Source of the DNA: Desulfovulcanus ferrireducens
GTDB taxonomy: Bacteria > Desulfobacterota > Desulfovibrionia > Desulfovibrionales > Desulfonatronovibrionaceae
Assembly: GCF_018704065.1 (NCBI RefSeq)
Contig: NZ_JAGUQP010000017.1
Span: 1 to 64,000, forward strand
DNA: 64,000 nt
Direction: 5' to 3'
The notes below the pieces were generated by a model. It was not told the DNA's origin, made no database searches, and was given only the letters and a program-made list of their open reading frames with translations. Positions 53,143 to 62,676 of this stretch are shown here, in pieces. A program made the position numbers and the translations under genes. How positions within the stretch are numbered: the stretch's first letter is position 1; every line of letters starts with the position of its first letter.

Positions 53143-54570
53143 CTAAAACTTGAGCAAATCATCTGTTTTGGACAGCAAAAATTTTATATTTGACTTCAAT
53201 GGCTGTCCATTCTTATCTTTTCCTTCTAAAATCAAGTCGTTTAAAAACCTTTTTCCTCGCTCAATGGCCTGATCCAGATCTTTACCCCAGATAATGGCTA
53301 GAGCCAGGTTGGGGTCAAATTCTGTGGGTATCTCATAAGGTCTGTTGGTTGGGACTTGAGTATACACCTTGACCCATGGAGCCTCTGTCCATGAAAATTT
53401 TTCAATGCGTCCCACCCAGGGAGTAAACCTGTCTTCAGGGTCTTCGGCTAGAATCCTGTATTCTATCCCCACTCCATCAAAATTAATATCTTTTTGAGTA
53501 TATCGCAAAGGCTCTCCCAAGGCTAAACGAATCTGCTCCCGGATCAAATCCACTTCCTTATCTCTGACTTTAGAGATAATGGCCGATACCCCATTTTCCA
53601 CCTGAATCCGGGTATTTACTTCCATTAAAAAAGGATGGCCAGTGGGGCTGATAATCCACTCCCACGTGCCTACATTGTCATACCCCACTTCTTTCGCCAT
53701 ACGCAGAGAATATTTAACAATATCATCAAGAACCTTCTTGGCGTCAAAAGCATAGCGAATTTTCTCCGGATAAAATCCCGGTGCGACCTCTATGCGCTTT
53801 TGGCGACCTATACTTTGGATCGTGCAATTCCGGGTTCCGAAATGAACGACGTTCCCATTACGATCAGCTACAATCTGCACTTCCAGATGATTAAAATCAA
53901 AAATTCTCTGCTCAATGAGTACGCCTTCGTCACGGAACTGTCGCTTGGCGTAGCTTTTTATCCGACGCAAGACCGTACGGAATCTGTCCAGATCATTTAC
54001 CTCTTCAATGCCCATTCCCCCGCCTCCGGCAGAGGCCTTGACCAAAATAACAGGATTTTCAATACCCTGCTTTTCCTGAAACTCGAATAGGGAACGAGCC
54101 AGTTCTTCTGCTTCTAAATCATTAAAAATAGGTTTATCCGATCCAGGTACAGTTGGAACATCCAGTCTCCTGGCCAATCTTTTAGTGTTAATCTTATCTC
54201 CCAGCTCCTTGATTACCCGCCAGGAAGGGCCAATAAAAATCAACTTACGACTTCTTTGCACCACGCGGCGGGCAAAGCGAAAGTCTTCTGCAAAAAAACC
54301 ATAGCCGGGATGAATAGCCGTTGCTCCAGCATCATCAGCCACTGCAAAAATCTCATTGGCATCAAGATAGGAGCTAATCCGGTACAAAGCCTTTTTTCCG
54401 CCATATTTCAAGGCCAGGGTACAATGTTCCGATTCCCTATCCTCTTTTGTGTACACACAAACAAAATCCAGGCCTAAACTTCTACAGGCCTGGAGAATAC
54501 GGATAGCTATTTCGCCTCTATTAGCAATCAGAACCTTATGCCTTCTTCGCAAATTACTTATTTTTTGCAT
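53143..54570 (-). CDS. accC: Biotin carboxylase
   Basis: 475 aa ATP-grasp enzyme that carboxylates biotin. N-terminal HKVLIANRGEIAIRIL is the signature. HPGYGFFAED is the pre-grasp loop, KASAGGGGMGIEEV the glycine-rich ATP loop, and EVNTRIQVENGVSA the metal/catalytic block with the bicarbonate-related residues. Length is slightly over E. coli AccC (449) with no BCCP domain attached. The stop is ~130 bases from the carboxyltransferase start, on the same strand. Its start overlaps the end of the PilZ gene by 17 bases. Confidence 0.96.
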   Translation of the reverse strand: MQKISNLRRRHKVLIANRGEIAIRILQACRSLGLDFVCVYTKEDRESEHCTLALKYGGKKALYRISSYLDANEIFAVADDAGATAIHPGYGFFAEDFRFARRVVQRSRKLIFIGPSWRVIKELGDKINTKRLARRLDVPTVPGSDKPIFNDLEAEELARSLFEFQEKQGIENPVILVKASAGGGGMGIEEVNDLDRFRTVLRRIKSYAKRQFRDEGVLIEQRIFDFNHLEVQIVADRNGNVVHFGTRNCTIQSIGRQKRIEVAPGFYPEKIRYAFDAKKVLDDIVKYSLRMAKEVGYDNVGTWEWIISPTGHPFLMEVNTRIQVENGVSAIISKVRDKEVDLIREQIRLALGEPLRYTQKDINFDGVGIEYRILAEDPEDRFTPWVGRIEKFSWTEAPWVKVYTQVPTNRPYEIPTEFDPNLALAIIWGKDLDQAIERGKRFLNDLILEGKDKNGQPLKSNIKFLLSKTDDLLKF

Positions 54571-54967
54571 TTCTCCTCTTTTTTATAAGGCTGATATTTT
54601 TTTTCTGAACTTCTAAAACAAGTTTATCCAAACACAACTCTTGCCGGTAATCCAAATTTTGAAACCGACAAGCTACAATTCCATTTCCCACTCGGACTAC
54701 CTTAGCCTTAAGCAAGGACAAATATAATTTGTTCCTCAACCATAAGCTAAGCTCAATTTCCGTGCCTTCAACAAACTCTCTCACATATTCAACAGGGTCA
54801 AAAGCGACTCCTTTTACACTAAGATCAAGAACGGGGAAAAAAAGTTCTTCATCTTTTTCCCCAATAGAGACCTTCAGCCCGGGCACTCTAACTCTATATG
54901 CTTGGCGCCTTTGATTTTGTCCTCCAGGGTACTCCAAAGAATAATCGGTTAAAAAATCATCAGGCAT
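54554..54967 (-). CDS. PilZ-domain protein
   Basis: 137 aa. A PilZ c-di-GMP-binding module: RRQAYRVRV near residue 19 is the RxxxR arm and DLSVKGVAF near 48 is the D/NxSxxG element. Beta strands follow and the basic C-terminus KKRRNAKNK ends it. Both key motifs are intact, so c-di-GMP binding is likely. It follows motB after 6 bases, so it may adjust the stator, as YcgR does. AGGAGG precedes the ATG. The 17-base overlap with accC joins the two operons. Confidence 0.9.
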   Translation of the reverse strand: MPDDFLTDYSLEYPGGQNQRRQAYRVRVPGLKVSIGEKDEELFFPVLDLSVKGVAFDPVEYVREFVEGTEIELSLWLRNKLYLSLLKAKVVRVGNGIVACRFQNLDYRQELCLDKLVLEVQKKNISLIKKRRNAKNK

Positions 54968-54973
54968 TGCCCG

Positions 54974-55705
54974 TTAGCCTCCTATCATCTTTTCCAGGAC
55001 AAATTCCACACGCCTATTCCTAGCTCTATTTTCATCACTATTGTTAGGGTAAAGAGGGTTAAGATCAGCAAAGCCAGTAGCAGTTAGTCTTTCAGGTTCA
55101 ATACCAATGGAAATTAAATAGCGCAGCACATTAATAGCCCGCAAAGCTGATATCTCCCAGTTATCCTTAAACCTGGACCCCGCTCTTGGTGGGAGATTAT
55201 CTGTATAACCACGGATATTGATCTTCTGGTCCGGATGACGGATAAAAAAATCTTTCATCTCCTGCAACACCTTTTTCCCCTCTGGCTTAAGTTCCACCTT
55301 TCCAGAATCAAAAAGGACCGAGGCAGGAAGACGTAGAGTAATTTTGCCCGATTCCAAATAGGCACCTACAATTCCTTCTAGTCCCTTTTGGGTATAGTAA
55401 TATTGGAGATCAGCAAAAACTTTTTGTTGTGCTTTAATCAGTTGCCGAAATTTTGTTACTTCATTTACTAACACGCCTTCGTTGCCTGTCTCTATCTTTA
55501 CACTGCTTGGAATAACACTCTTGCCACCAAGTGCCTGACGCACAGAATGGATAGACTTCAAAAATTTCTCATCGTTTAAGGAAGACATGGAAAAGAGAAG
55601 AATAAAAAAAACCAGCAACAACATGGATATATCCGCAAAAGTGGTTATCCAAGCCGTACTTTCGTCTTCTTCTAGTTCTTCTATATCCCAATTATCTTCG
55701 TTCAT
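54974..55705 (-). CDS. motB: MotB-like flagellar stator protein
   Basis: 243 aa. A short acidic N-terminus, then one membrane helix with the proton-channel Asp: ITTFADISMLLLVFFILLF near residues 19-37. The C-terminal OmpA-like peptidoglycan-binding domain has PDQKINIRGYTDNLPPR and NWEISALRAINVLRYL. Start at ATG 55705 with AGGAG nine bases upstream; a long upstream extension would be non-protein-like and overlap motA. The start overlaps the motA stop by 14 bases. It anchors the motor to the wall. Confidence 0.93.
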   Translation of the reverse strand: MNEDNWDIEELEEDESTAWITTFADISMLLLVFFILLFSMSSLNDEKFLKSIHSVRQALGGKSVIPSSVKIETGNEGVLVNEVTKFRQLIKAQQKVFADLQYYYTQKGLEGIVGAYLESGKITLRLPASVLFDSGKVELKPEGKKVLQEMKDFFIRHPDQKINIRGYTDNLPPRAGSRFKDNWEISALRAINVLRYLISIGIEPERLTATGFADLNPLYPNNSDENRARNRRVEFVLEKMIGG

Positions 55706-56450
55706 ATTTTCGATCTCCTGGAGCGACAAAGGAAGAAAGCTTTTCGTAGACAAACACGGGGTTATTGTTTTCCAAAATAGATTTCGCCCCATGAAAAATA
55801 ATTTCCAAATGCATGATTTCCTGCAGACTACGGCTTTTAAGCTTTCCGGCAATAGGCAGAAATACAAGAGTGGACAACAGGGCCCCATAAAAAGTCGTCA
55901 AAATGGCCACAGCCATAGCCGGTCCGATAACCTTAGGATCTTCTAACCTTGTCAACATCTGAACCAAACCGATTAGAGTCCCGATCATACCAAAGCCAGG
56001 GGCAAAAGCCGCCATTTTTTTAAAGACATCCTGAACTATGGCATGGCGCTTACGCATGGATGAAATTTCTATACGCAACGTCTCGGTAATCATTTGCGGT
56101 TCAGCATTATCAGCAATTAACTGACAGGCCTTTTTCAACACCATATTATCGGTCTTGACATTCTCTAAGGCCACAAGACCATCCCTCCGACTTATCTCCG
56201 CCACCCTGACCATAGTGTTTACCACTTCGTTGGAAGTCACTTTTTTACTTCCAAAAATATAAAAGGCCGCCCGAAAAGCCTTGAAAATATCCTCCACGGG
56301 AAAATTAATACAGGTTGCTGCAAAAGTCCCGCCCAGGACAATCATCATTCCCGGTATATTAACAAACACATCAACGGCACCACCCCAAAATATGGCCCCG
56401 ATAACCAGGGAAAACCCTACAATGATCCCAAAAAAAGTTGCAATATCCAT
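55692..56450 (-). CDS. motA: MotA-like flagellar stator protein
   Basis: 252 aa MotA/TolQ-type protein. The N-terminus MDIATFFGIIVGFSLVIGAI is membrane helix 1, followed by IPGMMIVLGGTFAATCINFP as helix 2. The cytoplasmic loop follows. FAPGFGMIGTLIGLVQML and AVAILTTFYGALLSTLVFLP form helices 3 and 4. With MotB it makes the proton-driven stator of the flagellum. No other flagellar gene is in the window; the set motA-motB-PilZ is transcribed toward accC. Confidence 0.95.
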   Translation of the reverse strand: MDIATFFGIIVGFSLVIGAIFWGGAVDVFVNIPGMMIVLGGTFAATCINFPVEDIFKAFRAAFYIFGSKKVTSNEVVNTMVRVAEISRRDGLVALENVKTDNMVLKKACQLIADNAEPQMITETLRIEISSMRKRHAIVQDVFKKMAAFAPGFGMIGTLIGLVQMLTRLEDPKVIGPAMAVAILTTFYGALLSTLVFLPIAGKLKSRSLQEIMHLEIIFHGAKSILENNNPVFVYEKLSSFVAPGDRKYERR

Positions 56451-56656
56451 AATTCCGCTTTAAATAGAGATTTAAGGGTACGATCGATTTATCAATTTTA
56501 CGCCACTACACAACAAAAAGTCCAAGATAATGCTTCGAATAATTTTACACAAAACCAATCTTCTGACTTCGCCTTTTCTTTCAACTAAAACCTTATTTTT
56601 ACAGATACATTGCCAGTTTAGCCAAACAAAACCCTAATAACGATTATCTTAAAATT

Positions 56657-57487
56657 ATGCAAAAAGAAAATAACGTCTATCAAACCTGTAAATTTTTTAA
56701 AGAAAATCTTCCGGTTGAACACGTTGGCGTAGCCCTGGTGCTAGGCAGTGGTCTGGGCGACTTTATCCAGTCCCTAAACCCGATGCTGGAGCTTCCTTAC
56801 AGCCAAATCCCCCATTTTCCCCAGTCAACCATAAAAGGTCACCAGGGTGTCTTCTATCTTTGTCAACTAGAGCAGGTCAACCTCGCTATCTTATCCGGTC
56901 GGGTACATCTCTATGAAGGTTACTCTCCTTTTGAAGTAGCCTTTGCCACACGCGTTCTTGGAGTTCTGGGGGTGAAAAACATCATTTTAACCAATGCTGC
57001 CGGGGCATTAAACCCCCAATTTGACGTCGGCTCACTGATGCTCATTACCGACCACATCAATATGACCGGCAACAACCCCTTGACAGGTCCAAATGTGGAT
57101 GAGTGGGGACCTCGCTTTCCCGACATGAGTCAAGTTTATTCTCCTGAACTCCAGCAACTTGCCCTGGACACTGCCAAGAAATTGCAAATCCGCCTGGAAA
57201 AGGGTGTCTATCTCTGTATTCCCGGTCCAAGCCTGGAAACCCCCGCTGAAACCAGGGCCTTTAGATTTTTAGGAGCAGATGCCATTGGTATGTCCACGGT
57301 TATGGAAGCCATTGTAGCCAAGCATATGGGCATGCGCATCCTGGGCCTTTCCTGCCTGACCAATAAAAACCTGCCCGACTGTATGGCTGAAACTTCACAT
57401 GAGGAAATCCTGTCTCAGGCAAAGAAGGCAAACAGCATTTTAAGCACGCTCCTTTTAGATCTTATTCCAAGAATAAACTCCAACTGA
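56657..57487 (+). CDS. Purine nucleoside phosphorylase (PNP-I type)
   Basis: 276 aa trimeric-type PNP, which phosphorolyses inosine and guanosine. GSGLGDFI near residue 30 is the phosphate loop, GRVHLYEGY carries the His contact, LTNAAGALNPQFDVG lies near residue 112, the MEAIVAK segment is the ribose contact, and CLTNKN near 235 has the base-binding Asn. These fit the mammalian-like type, which prefers 6-oxopurines. The 206-base upstream region is A+T-rich. The next gene starts 30 bases later. Confidence 0.95.
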   Translation: MQKENNVYQTCKFFKENLPVEHVGVALVLGSGLGDFIQSLNPMLELPYSQIPHFPQSTIKGHQGVFYLCQLEQVNLAILSGRVHLYEGYSPFEVAFATRVLGVLGVKNIILTNAAGALNPQFDVGSLMLITDHINMTGNNPLTGPNVDEWGPRFPDMSQVYSPELQQLALDTAKKLQIRLEKGVYLCIPGPSLETPAETRAFRFLGADAIGMSTVMEAIVAKHMGMRILGLSCLTNKNLPDCMAETSHEEILSQAKKANSILSTLLLDLIPRINSN

Positions 57488-57517
57488 TAGTCAAACGACA
57501 AAAAGGGGACTTGATTA

Positions 57518-59152
57518 ATGACAGAAATAAATCCCAAACATTTAATTGATGAACTTCAATATAATGTTAAGCGACAGGATAAAATCAAAGCAGATATTGT
57601 CCTGTCTTATTTCTTTGATGTAGATAAAAATACGCAAAAAGAACTGGTACGTATCCTGGAGCAAGGCCCTGCTGAATTTTCCATACCTCTTCTCGTTGAT
57701 TTAATTCAAAAAAAAACAAGCTTGGTACATGAACTTCCAGAAATCAAGAACGCCTTAATTGCCAAGGCCCTGGAAGCTCCTGAACTTTTGCTCAAAATCA
57801 TAGAAGACGATGCTATTCAACCTAAAGAATTATTTATCCGAATATCCGGAGAAATCCGGTTAGAACAGGCCCTGCCTGTCTTGATCAAAATTCTGGTCAA
57901 CACCAAAGTTGAAAGTATCTTAAAAGAGACCATAACTACCCTTGGCCTCATTGGGGATCCCAAAGCCACAAATGCTGTAAGCGAATTTTTGTACTCCAAC
58001 AATAAGGCTCTGACCATAGCGGCCATTAAAACCCTGGGACAAATTGGCACGCCCACTGCTATGCAAAGACTGGCTGAAAAACTAGGCCAAGACCCACAAT
58101 TGGATGTACTCATCTTAGATATTTTTTCTCAAGTCCAGGATAACATAAGCCTGCAAAAATTGAATGAAACTCTTGGCTCACACTATGCTCACCTGCGCAA
58201 CTATGCCAAAAGTAAATTGGTTCAAATCGGAGCCAAGGCTGTCCCCCTCTTAATCCAAAACCTAGTCTATGACGATCCGGATCTTTTAATCCACACCTTA
58301 AATGTTTTGGGGGAAATAGGTGATGCTTCTACCATAGTGCCCATCCGCAAGCTATTACACAACCACCCCGATGATCCTAATGTTCGCTTTGCAGCTTACG
58401 AAGCTTTAGGGATGCTGCCCATAGACAAAGGAGCTTATGTACTCGCTTCCGGACTCACAGACGAGGAAGAGCACGTACGGGTAGCCGCTGCCTCGGCCAT
58501 TGACCGCAGCCTGAATGAAATCCTGGTGGCAGGCATAAAAAACATGGTCCGCCAAAAAGACGAGGACACGGTCAAAATTATCCGCTCCATTATCAATGCC
58601 CAGGCCTCAAATATCTTTATTTCCCTCATAGAAGAACCCGTTTTTCAAGAACTAGTCATCAACTTTCTCCAAAAAAAAGCTACGCCGGACGTTCGCGCCT
58701 ATTTTCAAAAACTTTTGGATAAACATGGCTATAAAGACCTGGCCCAGAAACTGAGTAAAGAAGTTGCTACTCATAAAGCCAAAATCAGGGCTCTGGCTGT
58801 TGATGATTCTAAAATGATTTTAAATATCTACAAGTCAACACTGTATGAATTGGGATGTGACCCCATTCTCTTCGATAAACCGGCCGATGCCCTTGAGTGG
58901 CTTAAAAACAATAAACCTCAAATCATGTTTACCGATCTTAACATGCCAGAAATTACCGGAATTGACCTTATTGCCAAAACCAGATCCATCTACCGCAAAG
59001 CTGACTTACCCATAATCATGGTCACTACTCAAAATGAGGTCCAGGACAATGAAGCTGCTTATGCGGCAGGAGTCAATGAGATTCTCTTCAAGCCATTTAC
59101 CAGCGAGACCATAAAACAAGTTCTTGACAAGTTCGTCACTAGTGGTTCGTAA
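57518..59152 (+). CDS. HEAT-repeat protein with C-terminal receiver domain
   Basis: 544 aa. Residues ~60-400 contain serial HEAT/PBS-lyase-like helical pairs (for example ATNAVSEFLYSNNKALTIAA and ALGMLPIDKGAYVLASGLTD). A response-regulator receiver ends the protein (~422-544): AVDDSKMIL, phosphoacceptor Asp in FTDLNMPEITG, MVTT, and the Lys in LFKPF. Receiver at the C-terminus of a solenoid is uncommon. It probably controls a partner by phosphorylation. No sensor kinase is adjacent. Confidence 0.9.
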   Translation: MTEINPKHLIDELQYNVKRQDKIKADIVLSYFFDVDKNTQKELVRILEQGPAEFSIPLLVDLIQKKTSLVHELPEIKNALIAKALEAPELLLKIIEDDAIQPKELFIRISGEIRLEQALPVLIKILVNTKVESILKETITTLGLIGDPKATNAVSEFLYSNNKALTIAAIKTLGQIGTPTAMQRLAEKLGQDPQLDVLILDIFSQVQDNISLQKLNETLGSHYAHLRNYAKSKLVQIGAKAVPLLIQNLVYDDPDLLIHTLNVLGEIGDASTIVPIRKLLHNHPDDPNVRFAAYEALGMLPIDKGAYVLASGLTDEEEHVRVAAASAIDRSLNEILVAGIKNMVRQKDEDTVKIIRSIINAQASNIFISLIEEPVFQELVINFLQKKATPDVRAYFQKLLDKHGYKDLAQKLSKEVATHKAKIRALAVDDSKMILNIYKSTLYELGCDPILFDKPADALEWLKNNKPQIMFTDLNMPEITGIDLIAKTRSIYRKADLPIIMVTTQNEVQDNEAAYAAGVNEILFKPFTSETIKQVLDKFVTSGS

Positions 59153-59251
59153 TTTTACTAAACGCTCAAGCTTGACTCACTGCATCATGAGAGTAAATCG
59201 TGTACGAAGCGGACTTTAAACTTTTTTAACTTTTAAGTTTTAAATATTGTT

Positions 59252-60886
59252 ATGAAAATCGCCCTGTTACAGCTCAATCCAACTGTCAATCATCTGGAAT
59301 TAAATAGCCAGAAAATTATTTCCTCTGTGGAAAAGGCCTATAAAAATGGCGCTGACCTTTGTATTACCGGCGAAATGTCCCTTTTAGGTTATCCGCCTCG
59401 AGACCTTCTTTTCAATACAAGTATAATTGAAAATTGTTGGGAGAAAGCCATAGAAATTGCCCGGAAAACAGAAAAATTTTGTCCTCTAATTCTGGGCTTG
59501 CCTATAAAAAGTAAACAAAGAGATAAACTATACAATGGGGCTGTTTTTATTTCCCAGGGAGAACCCAGGCAAAATTTTGGCAAAAGCCTTCTGCCCAATT
59601 ATGATGTCTTTGACGAACAACGTTATTTTCTCCCCTATCCACAACCAGGTTTTTTAAATTTTAAAGGAGTAAAGCTTGGTATAACCATCTGCGAAGATAT
59701 CTGGAACGACAAAGACTTCTGGCAGGAACGCAAATATTCTTTTGACCCGGTGGAGGCCCTAGCAGGGCAAGATGTGGATATCATTCTCAACCTTTCTGCT
59801 TCTCCTTTCACCTTGGGCAAACAAATCGTCCGTCAAAAAATATTAACGGCTCTAGCCAGAAAATATAAACTGCCGCTTCTTTATTGTAACCAGGTCGGCG
59901 GCAATGATGACCTCATTTTTGACGGCAGGAGTTGTGCGGTTGATCATGAGGGTCGGCTTCAGGCCAGGGCCAAAGCATTTGCCGAGGACATCCTTATTGT
60001 TAATATAAAAGATTGGACGCAAAACAGAATTGAAGTTCATGACTTTAGCCCCGAGGCAGAGGCCTGGCAGGCCCTGGTTCTGGGAACCAGAGACTATGTA
60101 CGCAAATGCGGATTTAAAAAGGTTCTTCTCGGACTATCCGGAGGCATAGATTCATCCTTATGCGCGGCCATAGCTGCCCATGCCATAGGCCCGGAAAATG
60201 TCCTCGGAGTGCTTATGCCCTCACCACACACCAGCAAGCAAAGCATTCGTGATGCCTTGGACCTGGCCGATAATCTAAACATAAAGACCATAACCCTGCC
60301 CATAGAAAATTTAATGCGCTGCTTTGATCAAACGCTGCAACCTGTTTTTGCCGGCTTGTCTCCCGATGTGACTGAAGAAAATATCCAGTCGCGCATAAGA
60401 GGAAACTTGCTCATGGCCATATCCAATAAATATAACGCCATGCTCATTACCACCGGCAATAAATCAGAACTGGCAGTGGGCTATTGTACCATCTACGGGG
60501 ACATGTCCGGCGGACTGGCCATTATTTCCGACGTACCCAAAACAATGGTTTATCGCCTCTGCCGCTGGCTAAACAAACAGGAGGGCAAAGACATTATCCC
60601 CTCCTCTGTACTCGAAAAACCACCTTCGGCCGAACTAAAACCAGACCAGAAAGACGAAGATAGTCTGCCTCCTTACAGTATCCTTGATAAAATCCTGCAC
60701 CTTTATATTGAAAAAGGGCACTCTATAGACCAAATCATAGCCCAAGGATTTGACCCGTCACTTATAAACCGCGTCGCTGATATGGTTAAAAAGGCTGAAT
60801 TCAAACGCTACCAGGCCCCGCCAGGACTAAAAATCACTGACCGCGCCTTTGGCACCGGATGGCGTATGCCCATTGCCAGAAAATAA
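59252..60886 (+). CDS. nadE: Glutamine-dependent NAD+ synthetase
   Basis: 544 aa. Residues ~1-250 form a nitrilase-type glutaminase: the Glu in TGEMSLLGYPPRDLL, a Lys in GKSLLPNYDVFDE, and the Cys in GITICEDIW. Residues ~270-544 form the ATP-PPi synthetase with LGLSGGIDSSLCAAIA, TTGNKSELAVGYCT and the final RAFGTGWRMPIA. It converts deamido-NAD to NAD with ammonia from glutamine. Length is typical of the short bacterial two-domain type. Confidence 0.96.
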   Translation: MKIALLQLNPTVNHLELNSQKIISSVEKAYKNGADLCITGEMSLLGYPPRDLLFNTSIIENCWEKAIEIARKTEKFCPLILGLPIKSKQRDKLYNGAVFISQGEPRQNFGKSLLPNYDVFDEQRYFLPYPQPGFLNFKGVKLGITICEDIWNDKDFWQERKYSFDPVEALAGQDVDIILNLSASPFTLGKQIVRQKILTALARKYKLPLLYCNQVGGNDDLIFDGRSCAVDHEGRLQARAKAFAEDILIVNIKDWTQNRIEVHDFSPEAEAWQALVLGTRDYVRKCGFKKVLLGLSGGIDSSLCAAIAAHAIGPENVLGVLMPSPHTSKQSIRDALDLADNLNIKTITLPIENLMRCFDQTLQPVFAGLSPDVTEENIQSRIRGNLLMAISNKYNAMLITTGNKSELAVGYCTIYGDMSGGLAIISDVPKTMVYRLCRWLNKQEGKDIIPSSVLEKPPSAELKPDQKDEDSLPPYSILDKILHLYIEKGHSIDQIIAQGFDPSLINRVADMVKKAEFKRYQAPPGLKITDRAFGTGWRMPIARK

Positions 60887-61077
60887 ACATTAAACTTTTT
60901 TACCAATAAAACCAATGAGTTACACCAAACCTAAAAATGTCAGAAAATCATGGTTGGCACTTTTGGTCGGCAATTTGTTTTAAAACGTCTTTATTCGTTA
61001 GAGGCTTTTTTTGTAAACGCCAAAACCTTACTATCCTTCTTCCAGCCAAAGACCTCATCAAGACAGATCTGCACGCC

Positions 61078-61287
61078 TGAGGATTAAAAACGGTTAACAA
61101 CTTGTGAGGAAAAACAGAGCATCGGGATGAATGGGCTTGTATTTTGCTATGTTGCCCATAACTACCGGTAATAAAAGAATATTTGTTTACCCAAAATGTC
61201 TCATTATGCTCTGTCCGCAAGCAAGTCCTGAGAACAGGTCCAAGTCTTTGTACCAGCATGAAAGAAAGCAAGACTAGAATAAACAAA
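61078..61287 (+). mobile_element. Truncated family B element interrupted by the IS
   Basis: Family B sequence from AAACGGTTAACAACTTG through CAGAGCATCGGGATGAATGG to GTCCAAGTCTTTGTACCAGC and AGACTAGAATAAAC. The left terminal repeat is missing. At the right it stops at the IS end. After the IS, GAAATTATATTTATC resembles the next family B bases (GAAATTAAGTTTATA), so the IS probably entered the element. Region 60887-61077 has no gene I can support. Confidence 0.65.
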
Positions 61288-61388
61288 CTAGAGTTTAGAG
61301 TCTCCTCAGTAAAAAAAATGATGAAAATTAAAAAAAGTTGGAAAAATCTCTTGACTTTACCGCGCAAATGCGCGGCCGCCTTTGGCGG

Positions 61389-61419
61389 CCTCCAAGAAAG
61401 AACTAATCTTTCTTGGAGG
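61389..61419 (+). promoter_or_regulatory. Hairpin that hides the transposase ribosome site
   Basis: CCTCCAAGAAAG (61389-61400) pairs perfectly with CTTTCTTGGAGG (61408-61419) over a 7-nt loop. The right arm contains the GGAGG ribosome site seven bases before the ATG at 61427. In a transcript entering from outside the element, the site would be closed, a known way for IS elements to limit transposase. Confidence 0.8.
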
Positions 61420-61426
61420 TGTAACC

Positions 61427-62676
61427 ATGCTTTCTTCTCTAAAAATCTTCCAGCTTATCTCAGACTGGATAACTACCCTTTGGACTGGCTTGCCCACCAA
61501 GCTCAGACCAACTTTGCTAGAATTACTGCTTGGCGCTATTATCTCAAACTCAGGCCATATTACAGATGCTATTTTGGCTATCAAACCTGTAAGAACATGG
61601 ACTACATACTTCAAAGTCATCGAAAATGGAAAATTCTCATGGCTAATACTTGCACGAAACTGGACAAAACTTTTGATTCGCTTACTGGGAAACTTCCAAA
61701 AAAGCACCAGCAGTAGGCCCTCCATCACGATCATGCCAAAAGACAAAACAGGCCCAAATTCCTTTGGGGGCAACTTCGGGTAACTCTGGCTATGATTGGC
61801 TCCAAAAACAAACGTTATGGTGCCTTTCCTCTCCTGATGAAACTTATTCCCAAAAACGGCAACTACTCCAAACTCAAGGCAGCAAAATTTTTAATGAAAC
61901 TCTTTATTTCCTATACGGATGCTTCCTTCAACATCAAATTACTTCTGGATGCCTGGTATATGAAAGCAAACTTGCTTCTGCCTCTAATAAAAAACAATGT
62001 CACCGTTATAGGTCAGGTTCGCAGAGATACAGCTCTATACTTACAACCTGTAGCTACCAAAAAAGTAGGCAGACCTCGAAAATACGGTCGGAAACTAACA
62101 TTCGAGCTGGTAAAGCAACTCTTTACCCTTCAGGAAGACTCTATTGTTGCATATGGCAAAGAGCGAAAGTTCCTATTTTATTCCTTAGAAGCAAAAGCCC
62201 GCTTCCTCAAAGGACACCTTTGCAAAATTGTTTGGTGTCGTCTTCAACAAGACACAGGCAAATGGACAAATTGGCACCTTTTATTGTCTACAGACCCAAC
62301 TCTGTCTGGTTCCACAATTATTCACCTTTACTCACTGCGTTGGTGGACAGAGTCAATGTTCAACGAAATCAAAAACCTTTTTGGTCTTCAACATGCCTGG
62401 CAACAAACCAAACAGGCATTGGCCAGATGGCCATTTATTCTCTCTTTAGCTTACAGCATCCCCAAATTATTGTCCTTAGTATTGGAGCCAGGGGAAGCAA
62501 AGTCTTTCTTTTCAATCCCCTGGCGTACAGAGCAACCAATAACTGCCGGATGGATAGCTACTAGTATCAGATTTTATTTTCAAAACTTCAAGGTTCGCTG
62601 CCTGTGGGACCGAAAGTCCCAAAAAATGATCATAAAAAAACAGCACCTGGATTCAATTTATGGCAAGATAGCCTGA
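61427..62676 (+). pseudogene. IS4-superfamily transposase, frameshifted
   Basis: The N-terminal part reads MLSSLKIFQLISDWITTLWT to LIRLLGNF. The rest resumes in another frame at about 61717 (ALHHDHAKRQNRPKFLWGQL) and runs to the stop. Between them the expected first catalytic Asp block (a VIDDT-type strand) is absent, with a short deletion plus at least one further frame slip near 61710. The second Asp (LLLDAWYMKA) and the YREK signature (YSLRWWTESMFNEIK) are intact. So it is probably inactive, unless rescued by frameshifting, which cannot restore the missing Asp. Confidence 0.85.

Noticed and set aside
60948-61367. 139-aa minus-strand reading frame
   Set aside because: Half of it is the truncated family B element and the rest has no protein-like pattern or start site. 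A short stretch (60948-61077) may be a decayed gene end, but I cannot name it.
61183-61716. 177-aa plus-strand frame through the IS start
   Set aside because: It is the wrong frame of the transposase gene and begins in repeat sequence.
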